Below are positions 7,827 to 17,114 of a stretch of DNA of 38,580 bases, in pieces. Under the pieces are notes generated by a model. That model made no database searches. It saw nothing but the letters and a program-made list of their open reading frames with translations, and had not been told where the DNA came from. This stretch comes from Blastococcus sp. (GTDB taxonomy: Bacteria > Actinomycetota > Actinomycetes > Mycobacteriales > Geodermatophilaceae). The translations under genes were made by a program, and so were the position numbers. How positions within the stretch are numbered: position 1 is the first letter of the stretch; each line of letters begins with the position of its first letter. The stretch lies in contig JAOPWJ010000116.1 in assembly GCA_025965715.1 (NCBI GenBank), positions 1-38,580 on the forward strand, given 5' to 3'.

Positions 7827-9371
7827 ATGACGCGCAAGCGCCCGACCGCAGGCCAGGCAGGCCGGGTCGTCTTCGTCGGCGCAGGGCCGGGCGACCCCGG
7901 CATGCTGACCGCCCGAGCGACCGCCGCACTCGGCGAGGCCGGCCTGGTCCTCGTCGACCCGGACGTCTCCTCCGCCGTCCAGGACGCCGTCCGCGAGGAC
8001 CAGCCGGAGCTGGAGATGATCCCGGCCGTCGGTGAGTCGGCCGAGGTCGTCAAGGCGGCCGTGGCCGCAGCGAAGAACGGCACCGTGGTCGTCCGGCTGG
8101 TGGCCGGCGACCCCTACACCACGGACGCGGTGGTCAAGGAGGTACTGGCGGTCGGCCGCACCTCCGTGCCCTTCGACGTCGTGCCCGGTGTCGCGCTCGC
8201 CACGGCCGTGCCCGCCTTCGCCGGCGTGGCGGTCGGCAGCACGGCGGTGACCGCGGACCTGCGCAGCGGCGTGGACCTGACCGCCCTGGCCGCGGCGGCG
8301 GGGTCGGCCGGTGGCACGCTGGTGCTCCAGGGCGCCGTCGAGGATCTGCCGGACGCCGCCGCCCGGCTCGTCGAGGGCGGCCTGTCCGGGAGCACACCCG
8401 TCGTGGTCACCGCCGGTGGCTCGGGGACGGCGCAGAAGAGCGTCGTCGCCAAGCTCGCGGCGGTCGCGGAGAAGACCGCCGGACTCGATTCGCTCACCGG
8501 GCCCGTGGTCGCCACTGTCGGGACGGCGGTCGACAAGCGGGGCCGGCTGTCGTGGTGGGAGAGCCGCCCGCTGTTCGGCTGGCGCGTGCTGGTGCCGCGC
8601 ACCAAGGACCAGGCCGGTGAGATGAGTGACCGGCTGCGCGCTTACGGCGCCGTCCCGGTCGAGGTGCCGACCATCGCCGTCGAGCCGCCGCGCAGCCCCG
8701 CCCAGATGGACCGCGCCATCAAGGGCCTGGTCACCGGCCGCTACGGCTGGATCGTCTTCACCTCGGTCAACGCGGTGCGCGCCGTCCGGGAGAAGTTCAC
8801 CGAGCTCGGGCTGGACGCGCGCGCCTTCGCCGGCGTGAAGGTGGCCTGCATCGGCCGGCAGACGGCGGACGCGGTGCGCGCGTTCGGCATCGTGCCGGAA
8901 CTTGTGCCCACGGGTGAGCAGTCCAGCGAGGGCCTGCTCGCCGACTTCCCGCCCTACGACGACGTCTTCGACCCGATCGACCGGGTGCTGTTGCCCCGCG
9001 CCGACATCGCGACCGAGACGCTCGCCGCCGGTCTGCAGGAGCGCGGCTGGGAGATCGATGACGTGACCGCCTACCGCACGGTCCGGGCGGCCCCGCCGGC
9101 CGCCAGCGTCCGTGAGGCGATCAAGGGCGGCGGCTTCGATGCGGTGTGCTTCACCTCCTCGAGCACCGTCCGCAACCTCGTCGGCATCGCCGGCAAGCCG
9201 CACACCAAGACCGTCGTCGCGGTCATCGGCCCGGCCACCGCGGCCAGCGCCACGGAGTTCGGCCTGCGGGTCGACGTCCAGCCCGAGACGGCCGCGGTCG
9301 CGCCGCTGGTCGACGCGCTGGCGGAGTACGCCCTGTCGCTGCGGGACGCGGAGGACGGGGCCGACAAGTGA
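7827..9371 (+). CDS. hemD: Uroporphyrinogen-III synthase fused to an N-terminal SUMT-like domain
   Basis: 514 residues in two parts. Residues about 12-235 resemble uroporphyrinogen-III C-methyltransferase (VFVGAGPGDPGMLTARA, VVPGVALATAVPAFAG). However, the SAM-site GGDPF-type motif reads VAGDPYTTDA (near 92-101), and the usual downstream Gly-rich stretch is missing. Residues about 250-510 are the HemD domain (GWRVLVPRTKDQA, WIVFTSVNAVRAV, FDAVCFTSSSTVRNL), which cyclises hydroxymethylbilane with inversion of ring D. The same fusion order and weak SUMT motifs are usual in Streptomyces, so siroheme-type methylation by this protein is doubtful while HemD function is likely. The ATG follows AGGAG at 7 bases. 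Confidence 0.92.
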   Translation: MTRKRPTAGQAGRVVFVGAGPGDPGMLTARATAALGEAGLVLVDPDVSSAVQDAVREDQPELEMIPAVGESAEVVKAAVAAAKNGTVVVRLVAGDPYTTDAVVKEVLAVGRTSVPFDVVPGVALATAVPAFAGVAVGSTAVTADLRSGVDLTALAAAAGSAGGTLVLQGAVEDLPDAAARLVEGGLSGSTPVVVTAGGSGTAQKSVVAKLAAVAEKTAGLDSLTGPVVATVGTAVDKRGRLSWWESRPLFGWRVLVPRTKDQAGEMSDRLRAYGAVPVEVPTIAVEPPRSPAQMDRAIKGLVTGRYGWIVFTSVNAVRAVREKFTELGLDARAFAGVKVACIGRQTADAVRAFGIVPELVPTGEQSSEGLLADFPPYDDVFDPIDRVLLPRADIATETLAAGLQERGWEIDDVTAYRTVRAAPPAASVREAIKGGGFDAVCFTSSSTVRNLVGIAGKPHTKTVVAVIGPATAASATEFGLRVDVQPETAAVAPLVDALAEYALSLRDAEDGADK

Positions 9372-10375
9372 CCGCCGGCGGGCTGGGCGGGCCAAACGCG
9401 GGGTTCGCGCGTGGGCGTCGACTCCGGTCGACGCCCGCCCTGCGGCGTCTGACCGCGCAGACGCGGCTGGCGCCGGCGGACTTCGTGCTGCCGGTGTTCG
9501 TCAAGCAGGGCATCGAGGCCCCGGTGCCCATCTCGTCGATGCCCGGCGTCGTGCAGCACACCCTGGACTCGTTGCGGAAGGCCGCGGCCGAGGCAGCCGA
9601 GGCGGGCATCGGCGGCCTCATGCTGTTCGGCATCCCATCGGAGAAGGACCCGGTGGGCTCGCAGGCCGACGCCGCCGACGGCATCGTCAACGTCGCTCTG
9701 CAGGTGCTGCGCGCCGATCTGGGCGACGAGCTGGTGCTGCTGGCCGACCTGTGCCTCTGCGAGTACACCGACCACGGGCACTGCGGCGTCGTCAGTCCGG
9801 CCGGCGTCGTGGACAACGACCCGACCCTGGACCGGTACGCCGCGGTGGCGATCGCGCAGGCCCAGGCCGGCGCCCACGTCATCGCGCCGAGCGGAATGAT
9901 GGACGGCCAGGTCGCGGCCATCCGGAAGGCCCTCGACGGCGCTGCGCACACCGAGACGCCGATCCTGGCCTACGCCGCGAAGTACGCGTCCGGCTTCTAC
10001 GGCCCGTTCCGCGAGGCGGCCGAGGGGGCGCCGCAGTTCGGTGACCGCTCGACGTACCAGATGGACCCGCCCAACGCCGACGAGGCGCTGCGCGAGGTGG
10101 CACAGGACCTCGCCGAGGGTGCCGACGCGGTCATGGTCAAGCCCGCGTTGCCCTACCTCGACATCGTCGCCCGGGTCGCCGACGCGGTCTCGGTGCCGGT
10201 CAGCGCCTATCAGGTCAGCGGCGAGTACGCGATGGTCGAGGCCGCCGCGGCCAACGGCTGGATCGACCGGGAACGTGCCATCCTCGAGACCCTCACCGCG
10301 ATCCGGCGGGCCGGTGCGGGCACGGTGCTCACGTACTGGGCCGTCGAGGCCGCGCGGCTGCTCGGCCGCGCCTGA
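9368..10375 (+). CDS. hemB: Delta-aminolevulinic acid dehydratase (porphobilinogen synthase)
   Basis: 335 residues. It condenses two 5-aminolevulinates into porphobilinogen. The Schiff-base Lys258 lies in VMVKPALPYLD, and a second active-site Lys205 in AYAAKYASGFYGP. Three Cys (129, 131, 139) in LADLCLCEYTDHGHCG form the catalytic zinc site, so this is a zinc-type rather than magnesium-only enzyme. The substrate-loop sequence QMDPPNADEALRE is intact. The GTG start overlaps the hemD stop (GTGA). The order hemD-hemB is the standard actinobacterial arrangement. Confidence 0.96.
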   Translation: MTAGGLGGPNAGFARGRRLRSTPALRRLTAQTRLAPADFVLPVFVKQGIEAPVPISSMPGVVQHTLDSLRKAAAEAAEAGIGGLMLFGIPSEKDPVGSQADAADGIVNVALQVLRADLGDELVLLADLCLCEYTDHGHCGVVSPAGVVDNDPTLDRYAAVAIAQAQAGAHVIAPSGMMDGQVAAIRKALDGAAHTETPILAYAAKYASGFYGPFREAAEGAPQFGDRSTYQMDPPNADEALREVAQDLAEGADAVMVKPALPYLDIVARVADAVSVPVSAYQVSGEYAMVEAAAANGWIDRERAILETLTAIRRAGAGTVLTYWAVEAARLLGRA

Positions 10376-10384
10376 CCGACTGAC

Positions 10385-10867
10385 GTGCGCGGCTACGTCG
10401 AGCCAGGCGGCACCTGGCGGCCGTTCTGGCTCGTGACCGCCGCGCTGGTGGCCTTCGTCGTCCTCGACGTGGCCCTTCCGGGCGGCGACGTACCCCCGCT
10501 GATCTGGGCGGTCGCGACGGTCTCCGTCCTCGGGATCGTCGCCGCCAGCACCCTGTCGGCCCGGCGGCTGTGGACCGTGCGCGTCGACGCCTCCGGGCTC
10601 ACCGTCGGGCGGGAGAGTGTCGCCTTCGCTGACATCGATACCGACCACCTCCGCGACGTCGATCGTGGGGTGGACGCTGGTGCGCCGGTGCTCGGCGGCG
10701 GCTGGTCGTTGCCGCGCGGCCGGACCGGACTGCCGCTCAAGCTCACCGACGGGCGCACCGTCCTCGCGCCGACCCGCGACCCGGCGTCGCTGTGGGCCGC
10801 CCTCTGCGACGGAGTGCGCAACACCACCGACGGCGCCTCAGGAACACAAGGGACACTGAATCCGTGA
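10385..10867 (+). CDS. Small two-helix membrane protein of unknown function
   Basis: 160 residues. Two hydrophobic segments near 14-30 ([18 protein letters not shown]) and 39-58 ([17 protein letters not shown]) are followed by a soluble beta-rich domain ([34 protein letters not shown]). The layout resembles small actinobacterial membrane proteins of the DUF3093 kind, but I am not sure of the family. It sits between hemB and hemL, where mycobacteria also carry a membrane protein after hemB. Start is GTG 9 bases after hemB; the stop overlaps the hemL start (GTGA). The conserved position suggests a supporting role in heme supply, which is only an inference. Confidence 0.75.
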   Translation: MRGYVEPGGTWRPFWLVTAALVAFVVLDVALPGGDVPPLIWAVATVSVLGIVAASTLSARRLWTVRVDASGLTVGRESVAFADIDTDHLRDVDRGVDAGAPVLGGGWSLPRGRTGLPLKLTDGRTVLAPTRDPASLWAALCDGVRNTTDGASGTQGTLNP

Positions 10868-12228
10868 CCTCGCTGGACAGCTCCGCCTACGCCTACGAGG
10901 CGCCGGTCTCGGCCGACCTCTTCGCCCGCGCGCGAACGATCACACCCGGCGGGGTGAACAGCCCGGTCCGCGCTTTCCGGGCCGTCGGGGGCACCCCCAG
11001 GTTCATGGCCGAGGGCTCCGGACCCTGGATCACCGACGCCGACGGGCGCCGCTACGTCGACCTCGTCAGCTCGTGGGGCCCGATGATCCTGGGGCACGCC
11101 CACCCGGCCGTCGTCGACGCCGTCACCGCCGCCGCCCGCCGCGGCTTCTCGTTCGGCGCTCCCACCGAGGGCGAGCTGGACCTGGCCGAGGAGATCCGCG
11201 ACCGGGTGCCACCGGTGGAGCGGGTCCGCCTGGTCAACTCCGGCACCGAAGCGGTGATGTCCGCCGTCCGGCTGGCCCGCGGCGCCACCGGCCGGCCGGT
11301 CATCGTCAAGTTCGCCGGCTGCTACCACGGCCACGTGGACGCGCTGCTGGCCTCGGCGGGGTCCGGCGTGGCCACCCTGCTGGCCGCCTCCGGGTCCGAC
11401 GTCGCCCGGCCCGGCCGGCCGGACACCCCGGGGGTGACGGCCGGCGCGGCCGCCGACACCGTCGTCCTGCCCTACAACGACGTGGCGGCCGTCGAGGCGG
11501 TGTTCGCCGAGCGCGGCGCCGACGTCGCCTGCGTGATCACCGAGGCGGCCGCCGGCAACATGGGCGTCGTGCCGCCGTTGGACGGGTTCAACGCGGCGCT
11601 GCGGCGGATCACCGCCGCGCACGGGGCCCTGCTGATCATGGACGAGGTCATGACCGGTTTCCGGGTGTCCCGTGCCGGCTGGTACGGCATCGACCCCGTG
11701 GACGCCGACCTGTTCACCTTCGGCAAGGTCATGGGCGGCGGCCTGCCGGCCGCCGCGTTCGGAGGCCGCGCCGACCTCATGGAGCGGCTGGCACCGGTGG
11801 GGCCGGTCTACCAGGCGGGCACCTTGTCGGGGAACCCCGTGGCGGTGGCGGCCGGACTGGCCACCCTTCGGCACTGCACCGACGAGGTCTACGCGCACTG
11901 CGACGAGGTCGCCGCCGTCCTCCGGGGCGCCGCCAGCGCCGCGCTGTTCGCCGCGAGCGTGCCGCACCGGGTGCAGCAGGCCGGGTCGATGTTCTCCGTC
12001 TTCTTCGTGCCCGACGAGCGCCAGGTGCGCGACTACGACGACGCCCGCACGCAGGACCTCGCGCGCTACACCGCCTTCTTCCACGCGCTGCTCGCCCGGG
12101 GTGTGTACCTGCCGCCGTCCGCCTTCGAGGCCTGGTTCGTCAACGCCGCGCTCACGGGTGAGGCGCTGGACCGGGTGCTCGACGCCCTGCCTGCCGCCGC
12201 CCGGGCCGCCGCCGAGGCGGGCCAGTGA
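10864..12228 (+). CDS. hemL: Glutamate-1-semialdehyde 2,1-aminomutase
   Basis: 454 residues. PLP enzyme of aminotransferase class III that converts glutamate-1-semialdehyde to 5-aminolevulinate. It has the family N-terminus [16 protein letters not shown], the PLP phosphate site [17 protein letters not shown], the Asp-containing [13 protein letters not shown], and the internal aldimine Lys288 in [18 protein letters not shown]. The gating loop region [16 protein letters not shown] is intact. The GTG start is preceded by AAGGGA and overlaps the membrane protein gene; the stop overlaps the phosphatase gene. Confidence 0.96.
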   Translation: MTSLDSSAYAYEAPVSADLFARARTITPGGVNSPVRAFRAVGGTPRFMAEGSGPWITDADGRRYVDLVSSWGPMILGHAHPAVVDAVTAAARRGFSFGAPTEGELDLAEEIRDRVPPVERVRLVNSGTEAVMSAVRLARGATGRPVIVKFAGCYHGHVDALLASAGSGVATLLAASGSDVARPGRPDTPGVTAGAAADTVVLPYNDVAAVEAVFAERGADVACVITEAAAGNMGVVPPLDGFNAALRRITAAHGALLIMDEVMTGFRVSRAGWYGIDPVDADLFTFGKVMGGGLPAAAFGGRADLMERLAPVGPVYQAGTLSGNPVAVAAGLATLRHCTDEVYAHCDEVAAVLRGAASAALFAASVPHRVQQAGSMFSVFFVPDERQVRDYDDARTQDLARYTAFFHALLARGVYLPPSAFEAWFVNAALTGEALDRVLDALPAAARAAAEAGQ

Positions 12229-12872
12229 CGCAGCGGAGCCCCGACATCACGACGGTCCATCTGCTCCGGCACGGAGAGGTGCACAACCCGGGCAAGGTCC
12301 TGTACGGCCGGCTCCCGGGTTACCGCCTGTCGACCACCGGCGAGGCGATGGCCCTCGCCGCCGCCGAATGGTTCACCGGCAGGCGGGTCACGCACCTGGT
12401 CTCCAGCCCGCTGGAGCGGGCGCAGCAGACCGCGGCGCCCGTGGCCGAGGCGCTGTCCCTCCCGGTCGAGATCGACGAGCGCCTCATCGAGGCCGCCAAC
12501 GCCTTCGAGGGGCGTGCCGTCGCGGGGGGTGCCGGTGTCTTCGCCGCCCCCGGGAACTGGTGGAAGCTGCGCAACCCGTTTCGTCCCTCGTGGGGGGAGC
12601 CCTACGTCGAGATCGCCACGCGGATGCTCGCCGCGGTCGAGGCCGCCCGTGACGCCGCCCGCGGTTCCGAGGCGGTTCTGGTCAGCCACCAGCTGCCCAT
12701 CTGGACGGTCCGGATGCACGTCGAAGGACGGCGGTACGTGCACGATCCGCGCCGCCGGCAGTGCGGCCTGGCCAGCGTGACCTCGCTCGTCTACGAGGGC
12801 GACCGGGTCGCCCGCGTCGACTATGCCGAGCCGGCCGGTGCCACCGATGCCGACGCGGTGCCCGGAGCATGA
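12225..12872 (+). CDS. Histidine phosphatase family protein
   Basis: 215 residues, phosphoglycerate-mutase-like fold. The catalytic histidine lies in [11 protein letters not shown] (His16), followed by the second conserved patch [19 protein letters not shown] and the second catalytic His in [11 protein letters not shown]. The natural substrate is unknown. In mycobacteria a homologue also sits between hemL and the thioredoxin/ccdA genes, so the link to heme and cytochrome c assembly is conserved. It overlaps hemL by GTGA and the lipoprotein gene by ATGA. Confidence 0.88.
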   Translation: MTQRSPDITTVHLLRHGEVHNPGKVLYGRLPGYRLSTTGEAMALAAAEWFTGRRVTHLVSSPLERAQQTAAPVAEALSLPVEIDERLIEAANAFEGRAVAGGAGVFAAPGNWWKLRNPFRPSWGEPYVEIATRMLAAVEAARDAARGSEAVLVSHQLPIWTVRMHVEGRRYVHDPRRRQCGLASVTSLVYEGDRVARVDYAEPAGATDADAVPGA

Positions 12873-13474
12873 GCGGCCGGCGCGCGCTGCTCGGCCGCAT
12901 CTGTGCGGCACTGGCCTGCACGGCACTGGTCGCGGGCTGCTCGACGGGATCGGACCAGGTGGAGGTCAACAATGGTGGCGAGTTCCGCTTCGTCGAAGGC
13001 ACTCCGGCCGGCGCCGTGATCCCGGTGGGCGAGCGGGCCTCCGCCCCGGCGTTCAGCGGCACGCTGCTGGACGGCGGCGCGTTCGACTCGTCGGAGCTCG
13101 CGGGGCACGTCGCCGTGCTCAACTTCTGGGGTTCGTGGTGCCCGCCCTGCAGGGTGGAGACGCCCATGTTCGACGAGGTCGCTGCCGACCTGGCGGACGC
13201 CGGCGTGCAGTTCCTCGGCATCGACGTCAAGGAGACGGACAAGCAGTTCGCCCAGGCGTTCCTCGACCGCTTCGAGATCAGCTTCCCGTCGCTCTACGAC
13301 CCGCGGGGCGAGGTCGCCCTGGCGTTCCGCGACTATCCGGCGAATGCCATCCCGTCCACGATCGTCCTGGACGCCGAGGGGCGGGTGGCGGCGGTGTACA
13401 CCGGTGAGGTCGCCGAGGACGACCTGCGCCGGGTGCTCGACCGCGTGCTGGGGGAGGGGGTTTCCGGTGGGTGA
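12869..13474 (+). CDS. TlpA/ResA-like thiol-disulfide lipoprotein
   Basis: 201 residues. A lipoprotein signal with lipobox LVAGC (Cys24) anchors it outside the membrane. A TlpA/ResA-type thioredoxin domain follows with FWGSWCPPC (Cys91, Cys94) and the cis-Pro loop AIPSTIVLD. In System II cytochrome c maturation such a protein keeps the apocytochrome CxxCH cysteines reduced, taking electrons from CcdA. Its gene is followed by ccdA, resB and ccsB, which supports that role. The start overlaps the phosphatase gene by 4 bases. Confidence 0.9.
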   Translation: MSGRRALLGRICAALACTALVAGCSTGSDQVEVNNGGEFRFVEGTPAGAVIPVGERASAPAFSGTLLDGGAFDSSELAGHVAVLNFWGSWCPPCRVETPMFDEVAADLADAGVQFLGIDVKETDKQFAQAFLDRFEISFPSLYDPRGEVALAFRDYPANAIPSTIVLDAEGRVAAVYTGEVAEDDLRRVLDRVLGEGVSGG

Positions 13475-14294
13475 GACGTTCAGCGGCCTGGTCACCGACG
13501 GCCCGCTGCTCGTCGGTGCCGCCGTGGCGGCGTTGGTGGGCCTGATCAGCTTCGCGTCTCCCTGCGTGCTCCCCCTGGTTCCCGGCTATCTCTCCTACGT
13601 CGCCGGACTGGTCGGCGCCCCGGCAGCGCAGGCTCCGCAACCGACAGCCTCCCCGCAGCCCGCCGGCGGGGGTGCCACCGCGACCGCTGTGCGCGCGGAG
13701 GTCTCGGCGCGCGGCCGCATGGTGGCCGGTGCGCTGCTGTTCGTGCTGGGGTTCAGCCTCGTCTTCATCGCGTTCGCGACCGCGTTCGGTGGCCTGGGCC
13801 GGCTCATGCTCGAGTACACCGACGTCCTCAACCGCGTGTTCGGGGTCGTCACGGTGCTCGTCGGCCTGGGCTTCCTCGGCTGGCTCCCGCTGCTGCAGCG
13901 CACGACGCGGCTGTCGGCCCGGCCCGCCGCCGGGCTGGCCGGGGCGCCGCTGCTCGGAATCGTCTTCGGCCTCGGCTGGACCCCGTGCCTGGGCCCCACT
14001 CTCGCCGCCGTCTACTCGCTGGCCGTCTCGGAGGCGACCGCCGCGCGCGGTGCCGTGCTCGGTCTGGCCTACTGCCTGGGACTGGGCGTGCCGTTCGTCC
14101 TCGTGGCACTCGGCGCCCGATCGGCCGTGGGCGCCACCGCGTTCCTGCGCCGGCATGCGCGCACCGTCACCCGCGTCGGCGGAGCGGTCCTCGTGCTCGT
14201 CGGCCTGATGCTGCTCACCGGCGCGTGGACCGAGCTCATGGGCTGGCTGCGCTCGTGGCTGGCGGCGACCGGGTTCGGGGAGTCGGTCCTGTGA
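13467..14294 (+). CDS. ccdA: Cytochrome c biogenesis protein CcdA (DsbD-type thiol transporter)
   Basis: 275 residues, about six membrane segments. It moves reducing power from cytoplasmic thioredoxin to the outer-face TlpA-like lipoprotein. The two redox Cys lie in the signature segments FASPCVLPLVPGYLSYVAG (Cys33) and GLGWTPCLGPTLAAVYSL. An insertion of about 35 residues, rich in Pro, Ala and Thr, sits between the first two membrane segments (AAQAPQPTASPQPAGGG). The GTG start has GGGGGAGGGGG nearby and overlaps the lipoprotein gene by 8 bases. Confidence 0.93.
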   Translation: MGETFSGLVTDGPLLVGAAVAALVGLISFASPCVLPLVPGYLSYVAGLVGAPAAQAPQPTASPQPAGGGATATAVRAEVSARGRMVAGALLFVLGFSLVFIAFATAFGGLGRLMLEYTDVLNRVFGVVTVLVGLGFLGWLPLLQRTTRLSARPAAGLAGAPLLGIVFGLGWTPCLGPTLAAVYSLAVSEATAARGAVLGLAYCLGLGVPFVLVALGARSAVGATAFLRRHARTVTRVGGAVLVLVGLMLLTGAWTELMGWLRSWLAATGFGESVL

Positions 14295-15952
14295 CAGTGA
14301 CCGCCCCGCCGCGCGAGTCCGCGGCCCCCACCCCGCCGGCGCGCCCCTCGGCCGGCCGGCGGGTGGGCGATCGGCTCCTGTCCTGGTGGCGCCGCCTCAC
14401 CGCGATGCGGACGGCGATCATCCTGCTGTTCCTGCTGGCGCTGGCCGCCGTCCCCGGTTCCCTGCTGCCACAGCGTGCGCTGTCGCAGAACAACGTCCGG
14501 CAGTACGTCGCCGACCACCCGACGCTGGCGCCGGTCCTGGACCGGCTCTACCTGTTCGACGTCTTCAGTTCGCCGTGGTTCGCCGCGGTCTACCTGCTGC
14601 TGTTCGTCTCGCTGATCGGTTGCGTGCTGCCGCGCGGTCTCGAGCACGCCCGCGCCCTCCGCGCCGCTCCTCCGTCCGCTCCCCGGCATCTGACCCGGCT
14701 GCCCGACTCGGGGGAGGTGGCCACCAGCCTGCCCTCAGGGGAGGCCCTCGACGTCGTGGAAGAGGAGCTGCGGGTCCGCCGCTTCCGGGTCGTGCGCCGG
14801 GACGGCCCTGCCGATCCGGCGGGGACCCGCGGTGACCTCTCGGCCGAGAAGGGCTACCTCAAGGAGACGGGGAATGTGCTGTTCCACCTCTCCCTGGTGG
14901 CGCTGCTGCTCGGCCTGGCCGGCGGCAAGCTCTGGGGCTATGAGGGCAGCATCCTGGTCACCGAGGGCCAGGGCTTCTGCAACTCCTTCCAGCAGTACGA
15001 CACGTACTCGGCCGGGCCCCTCGTCGACAGTGCCGACCTGAGCCCGCTGTGCGTCGACCTCGAGGACTTCCGGGCCCAGTACGAGCCGAACCTGACCGCC
15101 TCCTCGTTCACCGCCGGCATCGGCTACGGCGCCCCCGGCGAGCAGGGCCGGCCCACGAGCATCGGGGTCAACGACCCGTTGCGGATCGACGGAAACCGCG
15201 TCTACCTGACAGGCCACGGCTTCAGCCCCTCCTTCACCGTGACGCTCCCCGGGGGGAAGACGTTCGAGAACGTCTCCCAGCCGTTCCTGCCCACCGACCA
15301 GTCGACGATGGCCAGCGAGGGCGCGCTGAAGCTGCCCGACGCGGGCGCGTCCAGCGACGACCAGTTGGCTCTGGAGGGCTTCTTCGCCCCGACGGGCCTG
15401 GTGCGGGGCGGCGTCCTGACGTCGGTGGACCCTCGTCCCCTGGCGCCGCAGGTGGCGATCGTGGCGTACCGGGGCTATCTGGGTCTGGACTCCGGCGTTC
15501 CCCAGTCGGTGTACTCGCTGGACGCCTCGCAGATCGAGCGGGGACGGCTGGAGCGGGTGGGCGCGGCGAACCTGGCCGTGGGCGACTCGCTGGACCTGCC
15601 GGACGGCACCAGCATCGCCTTCACCGGCTACCGCGAGTTCGCCGCCCTGCAGCTCTCGCACGACCCCGGCCAGGTGTGGGTGCTGGGCGCCGCGATCTCG
15701 CTGCTGACCGGGCTGCTGGGCATGCTGCTGCTGCGCCGCGAGCGGATCTTCGCCCGGGCAGCACCCGACGCCGCCAGCGGCGGTAGCGTGCTGACGGTCG
15801 CCTCGCTCTCCCGTGGCAGCGGCCAGAACGGGCCGAGGTTCGCGGCACTGGCCGCCGACCTGCGGAACGCCCTCGACGACCGCGCCCGTGGCACCAGCAC
15901 TCGCACCAGCACCAGCACCAGTACTCGCAGACCGGAGGGACCCCCCGCGTGA
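14291..15952 (+). CDS. resB: Cytochrome c biogenesis protein ResB
   Basis: 553 residues. It forms the System II heme lyase with CcsB and helps present heme and apocytochrome. An N-terminal cytoplasmic stretch leads into a membrane segment (MRTAIILLFLLALAAVPGSL), a second one near FAAVYLLLFVSLIGC, a third near VLFHLSLVALLLGLAGG, a large extracytoplasmic beta-rich domain, and a last membrane segment near VWVLGAAISLLTGLLGMLLL. This is the ResB/Ccs1 layout. The tail ends in a Thr/Ser/Arg repeat. Overlaps of 4 bases on both sides place it firmly in the maturation operon. Confidence 0.93.
   Translation: MTVTAPPRESAAPTPPARPSAGRRVGDRLLSWWRRLTAMRTAIILLFLLALAAVPGSLLPQRALSQNNVRQYVADHPTLAPVLDRLYLFDVFSSPWFAAVYLLLFVSLIGCVLPRGLEHARALRAAPPSAPRHLTRLPDSGEVATSLPSGEALDVVEEELRVRRFRVVRRDGPADPAGTRGDLSAEKGYLKETGNVLFHLSLVALLLGLAGGKLWGYEGSILVTEGQGFCNSFQQYDTYSAGPLVDSADLSPLCVDLEDFRAQYEPNLTASSFTAGIGYGAPGEQGRPTSIGVNDPLRIDGNRVYLTGHGFSPSFTVTLPGGKTFENVSQPFLPTDQSTMASEGALKLPDAGASSDDQLALEGFFAPTGLVRGGVLTSVDPRPLAPQVAIVAYRGYLGLDSGVPQSVYSLDASQIERGRLERVGAANLAVGDSLDLPDGTSIAFTGYREFAALQLSHDPGQVWVLGAAISLLTGLLGMLLLRRERIFARAAPDAASGGSVLTVASLSRGSGQNGPRFAALAADLRNALDDRARGTSTRTSTSTSTRRPEGPPA
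15893..15930. repeat. Six-base repeat at the 3' end of resB
   Basis: Variants of AGCACC and AGCACTCGC units run in tandem and encode TSTRTSTSTSTR at the ResB C-terminus. The low complexity suggests slippage; all copies keep the frame and the stop overlaps ccsB. Confidence 0.65.
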
Positions 15953-16896
15953 CTCCTGACCAGTCGCTGGCCGAGCTGTCCGACCAGCTCTTCACGAGCG
16001 GCGTCGCGCTCTACTCCCTCGCCGTGGTCGCGTTCTGCGCGCAGCTGGCGTTCGGCCGGCGCCCGGCGCTGGTCGCCGCAGGGGGCGGGGGAGTGCTCCC
16101 GTCGGACGCGCCCGCCGACGAGCCCGAGCGCGGTCGCCGTTGGGGGATCGCCGCCATGGCCCTGACGGTGCTCGGGGCGGTGGCGCACGCCGGGGTCCTG
16201 GTGACCCGCGGCCTGGCGACCGACCGGCTGCCCTGGGGCAACATGTACGAGTTCGCGACGGCGACGGTGCTGGTCGCCGTGGTGGCCTACGTCGTGCTGG
16301 CGCTCCGCTCGCCCGGTCTGCGGCACATCGGCGTCTTCGTCCTCGCCCCGGTCGTCCTGGCCCTGGTGCTGATCGGGCTGTTCCTCTACGCCGAGGCCGG
16401 CCCGCTGGTGGCGGCGCTGCGGTCCTCCTGGCTGGCCATCCACGTGAGCACCGCCATCCTCGGCTTCGGGATGTTCTTCGTCAGTGGGATCGTCAGCGTG
16501 CTCTATCTCGTCCGCACCCACCACGACGCGCGCGAGCCCGACGACGGCCGGCAGGGCGACGGCATCGTCTCGCGGCTGCCTGCTGCCGGGGCGTTGGACC
16601 GCGTCGCGCACCGCACCGCGGTGTTCGGTTTCCCGATCTGGACCTTCGCGGTCATCGCCGGCGCCATCTGGGCCGAGAGCGCCTGGGGCCGATTCTGGGG
16701 CTGGGACCCCAAGGAGACCTGGGCCTTCATCGCGTGGGTGGTCTACGCCGGCTACCTGCACGCCCGCACGACCGCGGGGTGGCGGGGCCGCCCCGCTGCC
16801 TGGGTCAACGTCGTCGGCCTGGTCGTCATGGTGTTCAACCTGCTCTTCGTCAACATGGTGTCGACGGGGCTGCACAGCTACGCCGGCGTGAACTGA
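15949..16896 (+). CDS. ccsB: Cytochrome c biogenesis protein CcsB (CcsA/ResC family heme lyase)
   Basis: 315 residues, about eight membrane segments. It carries the heme-handling tryptophan-rich motif WGRFWGWDPKETW on an outer loop, flanked by conserved His (LHARTTAGW upstream of the last helices, AIHVSTAILGFGMFF). With ResB it delivers heme to c-type apocytochromes. The GTG start overlaps resB. Nothing on this strand follows closely, so this is the likely end of the transcript that began at rex. Confidence 0.94.
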   Translation: MTPDQSLAELSDQLFTSGVALYSLAVVAFCAQLAFGRRPALVAAGGGGVLPSDAPADEPERGRRWGIAAMALTVLGAVAHAGVLVTRGLATDRLPWGNMYEFATATVLVAVVAYVVLALRSPGLRHIGVFVLAPVVLALVLIGLFLYAEAGPLVAALRSSWLAIHVSTAILGFGMFFVSGIVSVLYLVRTHHDAREPDDGRQGDGIVSRLPAAGALDRVAHRTAVFGFPIWTFAVIAGAIWAESAWGRFWGWDPKETWAFIAWVVYAGYLHARTTAGWRGRPAAWVNVVGLVVMVFNLLFVNMVSTGLHSYAGVN

Positions 16897-16974
16897 GCCC
16901 CCTCCGGGCACTCATCGGGAGACCGGCACCCGGCGCAGGTGACGACTGTCCGACCAGCGTGTTTACATTCCGCC

Positions 16975-17100
16975 ATGAGCATTCCCCCGAGCCGGCCTGC
17001 CCAGACCGGCCTGGGCGGCCTCGGCTGGCCTGCCCCGCCCCCGCCCGGGGGTGGGAGCCTCGGCTGGCCGGTGAAGGACGCCGCCGGTGAGGCGCGCTGA
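16975..17100 (+). CDS. Putative 41-residue leaderless ORF, Gly/Pro-rich
   Basis: A short ORF, MSIPPSRPAQTGLGGLGWPA followed by a Pro/Gly stretch and a second LGWP. A -10-like TACATT ends 5 bases before the ATG, which would make the message leaderless; there is no ribosome site. The internal GLGWP/SLGWP repeat is the only visible structure. I do not recognise a family. It could be a real small protein or chance coding in GC-rich DNA. Confidence 0.3.
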   Translation: MSIPPSRPAQTGLGGLGWPAPPPPGGGSLGWPVKDAAGEAR

Positions 17101-17114
17101 GCGGGTGCTGAACG

